Shown: in pieces, positions 46,116-48,969 of the stretch
How the letters are laid out: every line of letters begins with the position of its first letter
Numbering within the stretch: position 1 is the stretch's first letter
Assembly: GCA_018434685.1 (NCBI GenBank)
Contig: JAHDOV010000020.1
Location: 1-48,969 of the forward strand
Source of the DNA: Deltaproteobacteria bacterium
GTDB taxonomy: Bacteria > Desulfobacterota > Desulfomonilia > UBA1062
DNA: 48,969 nt
Reading direction: 5' to 3'
Program-made: the position numbers and the translations under genes
Notes under the pieces: generated by a model
The model's database searches: none
What the model was told of the DNA's origin: nothing
Seen by the model: only the letters and a program-made list of their open reading frames with translations

Positions 46116-46480
46116 TCCTTCCCCCAATCCTCTCTATACAGAACACCTATTAACATACCTTCTTTGATCGACGAAGACTATCTTTTCCATACAGGCTGTG
46201 TTGACATATTATTTGTTATCAACTAGTGTCAATTCACAGAAAATATTAACAGGAGCGGCTTTAGCCATCATATGGAACAGTTAAGTCGCGGCTTTAGCCG
46301 CTTTTTGAGCATTTACACAAAATTGATTAATTATTTTTATCTGCCCACTCATGAGAATAGAAAAATCAATAAAGAGATGAGTCAGTTGCATAATTATAAC
46401 TATCTTGTTGTCCCCGCCTTCGCGGGAATGACAACGGAAAAGTTATACAATTACCGCTGATGAGTTGTTATTAATTTACT
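46116..46480. other. Non-coding spacer with hairpins
   Basis: Holds no credible gene. It contains a REP-like fragment at 46251-46260, the hairpin at 46288-46306 and a small hairpin CCCGC-CTTC-GCGGG near 46413-46426 within a TTCGCGGGAATGAC sequence, a short repeat common in proteobacterial spacers. Confidence 0.5.
46288..46306 (+). terminator. Terminator-like hairpin derived from a REP
   Basis: GCGGCT, loop TT, AGCCGC then TTTTT. It has the form of a factor-independent terminator, but no plus-strand gene ends nearby; the sequence around it (GTCGCGGCTTTAGCCGC) belongs to the second REP family, so it is more likely a repeat remnant. Confidence 0.4.
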
Positions 46481-47596
46481 ATGATATCGTTTAATAAAAA
46501 GACTGTCTTTTCTTTGATCATAGGCCTTTTGTTCTCAGGCATAGCTCTTTACTTCACTTTCATCAACATCCCTCTGGGTGGTCTCACCGGTTATATAAAG
46601 ACTATAAACTACTGGTGGATCTTTCCATCACTACTATCTGCACTTCTGAGTTATGTATTTCGTGTAGTCAGATGGCAACTTATCCTGAAACCGGTTAAAG
46701 AAACTCAATTCTGGCAGGCATTCCACCCACTCGTGATCGGATTTATGGTCAATTGCGTCTTTCCTGGACGCATTGGTGAGATTGCCCGGCCGGCCATCTT
46801 CTATAAGAGAGAAAAGGTTGAGTTCTCGAAAGTTCTCGCTACGGTAGCGGTTGAAAGAATCTTCGATCTAATCACAATGCTCGTCTTCTTTATCATCACC
46901 CTAACCTTCATCGAGATCGATCCAGCCATCGATATCACCTTCGGAGGATACCACCTCACTTCTTCGACACTCAATACGATCTGGAAAACAACCCTCAAGA
47001 TAAGTATTGTTCTGGTGGCATTGCTCGTTCTCATAAGCGTTTCAAGTACACGTGCTCTCTTCAGCAGGGTCATCATGAAATCGCCGGACATACTCTTTTT
47101 CACCTGCAGCCATCTCAGAGAAAACCTCAGACACGGCATATGCAAAAAGGTCATCCATGTCCTCGATAACATTGCAGTAGGCTTCGAGGTGGTAAAAAGC
47201 CCCAGGAACATCATTGTCTGTCTGATTCAGTCTTTCCTTATGTGGGGGCTGATTGCACTGTCTCTCTACTTCCTCGCATTCGGATTTCCTGGAATAAGTA
47301 TTACGTTTCTCCAGGCCTTTGCCGTCGAGATCATCATCTGCTTTTTCATTATGCTGCCGTCTGTTCCTGGCTTCTGGGGATTGTGGGAGGCAGGGGGCGT
47401 TTTCGGGCTTATGATCTTCGGCATACCGGCAACAGAATCTGCCGGTTTAACGCTGATCTACCATTTCCTCCACGTCGTTCCTATTGTTATAATCGGGATT
47501 GTCTCTGCCATGATCATCAGCGTGAACCTTATCCAGTCCAGCCGGAATGGAGAAGCAGCACTACGCATGCAGGAAGAGCACGAAAGATGCGAATAA
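46481..47596 (+). CDS. LPG-synthase-type transmembrane protein (flippase-like)
   Basis: 371 residues with about eight transmembrane helices, of the lysylphosphatidylglycerol synthase TM-region family (formerly UPF0104). Typical sequence is IGEIARPAIFYKREKVEFSK and VAVERIFDLITMLVFF in the first half, and ALSLYFLAFGFPGISITFLQ and LPSVPGFWGLWEAGGVFGLM in the second. Without the soluble aminoacyl-transfer domain such proteins are thought to flip lipids or lipid-linked molecules, and they are often near glycosyltransferases. The start follows no strong ribosome-binding site. It is convergent with the TPR gene, which belongs to a glycosyltransferase-type family, so a lipid-linked sugar role is possible. 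Confidence 0.85.
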   Translation: MISFNKKTVFSLIIGLLFSGIALYFTFINIPLGGLTGYIKTINYWWIFPSLLSALLSYVFRVVRWQLILKPVKETQFWQAFHPLVIGFMVNCVFPGRIGEIARPAIFYKREKVEFSKVLATVAVERIFDLITMLVFFIITLTFIEIDPAIDITFGGYHLTSSTLNTIWKTTLKISIVLVALLVLISVSSTRALFSRVIMKSPDILFFTCSHLRENLRHGICKKVIHVLDNIAVGFEVVKSPRNIIVCLIQSFLMWGLIALSLYFLAFGFPGISITFLQAFAVEIIICFFIMLPSVPGFWGLWEAGGVFGLMIFGIPATESAGLTLIYHFLHVVPIVIIGIVSAMIISVNLIQSSRNGEAALRMQEEHERCE

Positions 47597-47720
47597 GAAC
47601 CATAAGAGAATCTTCAGATGCGATAAAACACAACCATCGTTGGTCAAGCAACTCCTACAAAGTTCAAACCATAGCAGTCAGGCCCTCTGTTTTCTGTAAA
47701 TTGTATGATAAGTCTTTGAA

Positions 47721-48968
47721 TTAATGATTATTGATAAGTTCTTGATAGTATGAGGATGACCTGATATTATCAAGATCCTTGTCTGTTCTTATATGATTCC
47801 AATCATTAAAACCTCGTCTTATAGATTCATTTAGTAACCGGATGGTCTCTTCAATATTATCCTGCAATGAATAAATGCACGCCATATTATAATATACTCC
47901 GGGATTATCCGGATCTATATCAACCAACTTTTTCAAATATATAAGAGCATCAACATATTGCTTCTTCATTGAGTATACAATGGCAAGGCTATGTAATGCT
48001 CTGAATGAGTCAGGAGAAATTGAAAGAGCCTTTTTGTATGAGGAAATAGCTGAATCCAGGTCACCTTTCCGTTGATATAATTGCCCAAGCTGATAATGAA
48101 GAGCATCATCTTTGGGGTGGATACTCAAAGAATCTTTCAACTTTACAATTTCAGAACCAATTTTTTCTTGCATATGCACAGCCATGATGAGATTATTTTT
48201 AACTTCCTGATTACAAGGATTTATGCGAAGCGTTTCTTTATAATGATAAATTGCCTTGTCCAACCGACCCATTCTGGCCAATAGATTCCCAAGGTTAAGA
48301 TGTACCTGCTCTGAATCAGGAATTCTTGATAGGGCTTTCATAAGATGATAAAGAGCCTTATCATCCTCGTTGATTCTGGAATACGCAATACCTAGATTCA
48401 AATAAGCATCAGCATAATCAGGATTTATCTTCAACTCTTCTTTATATTGAAAAATCGCATCTTCGGTTTTTCCTTCAAGAAGAAACGTATTCCCCAGATT
48501 ATTATGTGCCTTCTTAAAAAAAGGATCTAATCTCAAGCATTGTTCAAAGTGATGAATAGCATCGTCAATCTTACCTTTCTTCGCCAGTATTATTCCTAAA
48601 TTATTATAAGCATCGGGAAAGTACGGATCACTATCCAGAGCCTCTTTATAATGAAACATGGCTTTATCGATTTCATCTGATTTTTCTAATGCTGTAGCAA
48701 TATTATAGTGAAGATATTTATCTTTCGGGTCTATTTTCAATCCTGCATCATACTGTTTGATCGCGTCATTAGCTCTATTATTATGTAGTAAAGCAAGTCC
48801 AAGGTTATTGTATGGCCTAGCCTTAGTGGGGGATTTTTTTATGCAGTCTCTCCAGAGGGACTCCTCGCTGGCCCAGACACTATTTCTCTGATACGTCCAA
48901 AGCGAGCACACAGATACCAAAACACAAATGGTGGTAATACCCACCCACTTGGGCTTCACGTACCTAAT
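47721..48968 (-). CDS. TPR-repeat protein, 5' end outside the window
   Basis: About 415 residues, frame open to the right edge (IRYVKPKWVG precedes the first GTG), so the gene starts beyond it. A membrane segment near the visible N-terminus (WVGITTICVLVSVCSLWTYQ) is followed by SEESLWRDCIKKSPTKARPY, which is the linker typical of TMTC-like membrane glycosyltransferases with C-terminal TPRs. About ten TPR repeats follow to the end (for example YNNLGIILAKKGKIDDAIHH). The missing part is therefore expected to be a multi-pass membrane domain, possibly a mannosyltransferase. The gene is AT-rich. Confidence 0.85.
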   Translation of the reverse strand: MRYVKPKWVGITTICVLVSVCSLWTYQRNSVWASEESLWRDCIKKSPTKARPYNNLGLALLHNNRANDAIKQYDAGLKIDPKDKYLHYNIATALEKSDEIDKAMFHYKEALDSDPYFPDAYNNLGIILAKKGKIDDAIHHFEQCLRLDPFFKKAHNNLGNTFLLEGKTEDAIFQYKEELKINPDYADAYLNLGIAYSRINEDDKALYHLMKALSRIPDSEQVHLNLGNLLARMGRLDKAIYHYKETLRINPCNQEVKNNLIMAVHMQEKIGSEIVKLKDSLSIHPKDDALHYQLGQLYQRKGDLDSAISSYKKALSISPDSFRALHSLAIVYSMKKQYVDALIYLKKLVDIDPDNPGVYYNMACIYSLQDNIEETIRLLNESIRRGFNDWNHIRTDKDLDNIRSSSYYQELINNH

Positions 48969-48969
48969 C

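Overview
The window looks like a piece of chromosome from an anaerobic deltaproteobacterium (Desulfobacterota in the broad sense). This is inferred from gene types, not from a database match: a selenocysteine-synthesis gene (selA), a PEP-CTERM protein, a sigma54-like promoter beside flagellar genes, a beta-keto acid cleavage enzyme with its TetR regulator, an AidB-like acyl-CoA dehydrogenase, and long secreted Ig-like/beta-propeller proteins. Base composition is patchy: purT is GC-rich at third positions, while the giant glycosyltransferase gene, the 45.4-46.1 kb gene and the last TPR gene are AT-rich. Together with an IS66 remnant, a RAYT transposase and many repeats this suggests a mosaic region. 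Region by region: 0-3.5 kb holds the end of an IS66 transposase and a purT gene lying between two diverged copies of a sequence that resembles the 3' half of tRNA-Sec. 3.5-7.1 kb holds a LysM/DUF4015 wall or polysaccharide enzyme, a BKACE/TetR pair and a DUF1285-like gene. 7.3-10.6 kb is a flagellar filament cluster (flagellin, flaG, fliD) behind a textbook sigma28 promoter. 10.8-17.7 kb, in the opposite direction and behind a sigma54-like promoter, has a truncated CMP-sugar synthetase, a 1609-residue radical SAM/multi-glycosyltransferase/TPR fusion and a second glycosyltransferase-TPR protein; flagellin glycosylation is the likeliest job. 17.8-24.4 kb holds a Sel1 protein and a divergent pair of large helicases: a primase-helicase-phospholipase-D fusion of the TOTE type and a SWIM-SNF2 helicase, a candidate conflict or DNA-repair system. 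24.4-34.9 kb is a run of exported proteins: a GspC/PilP-like small protein, a zinc phospholipase C-like protein, a lipoprotein, a 1984-residue protein with 12 Ig-like repeats interrupted by a beta-propeller, and a PEP-CTERM protein. 35-43.6 kb has housekeeping and metabolic genes (acyl-CoA dehydrogenase, DciA-like protein, rluD, patatin, selA) interspersed with REPIN-type repeats centred on a RAYT gene. 43.6-49 kb holds a HEPN-motif protein, a secreted protein of unknown function, an LPG-synthase-type membrane protein and a TPR protein cut by the window edge. The most distinctive features are the asymmetric 164-bp REPIN family around the RAYT gene (every unit is hairpin-CTAC-spacer-GTAG-hairpin), the TOTE-like/SNF2 helicase pair, the single-chain glycosylation factory next to flagellin, and the tRNA-Sec-like repeats bracketing purT.
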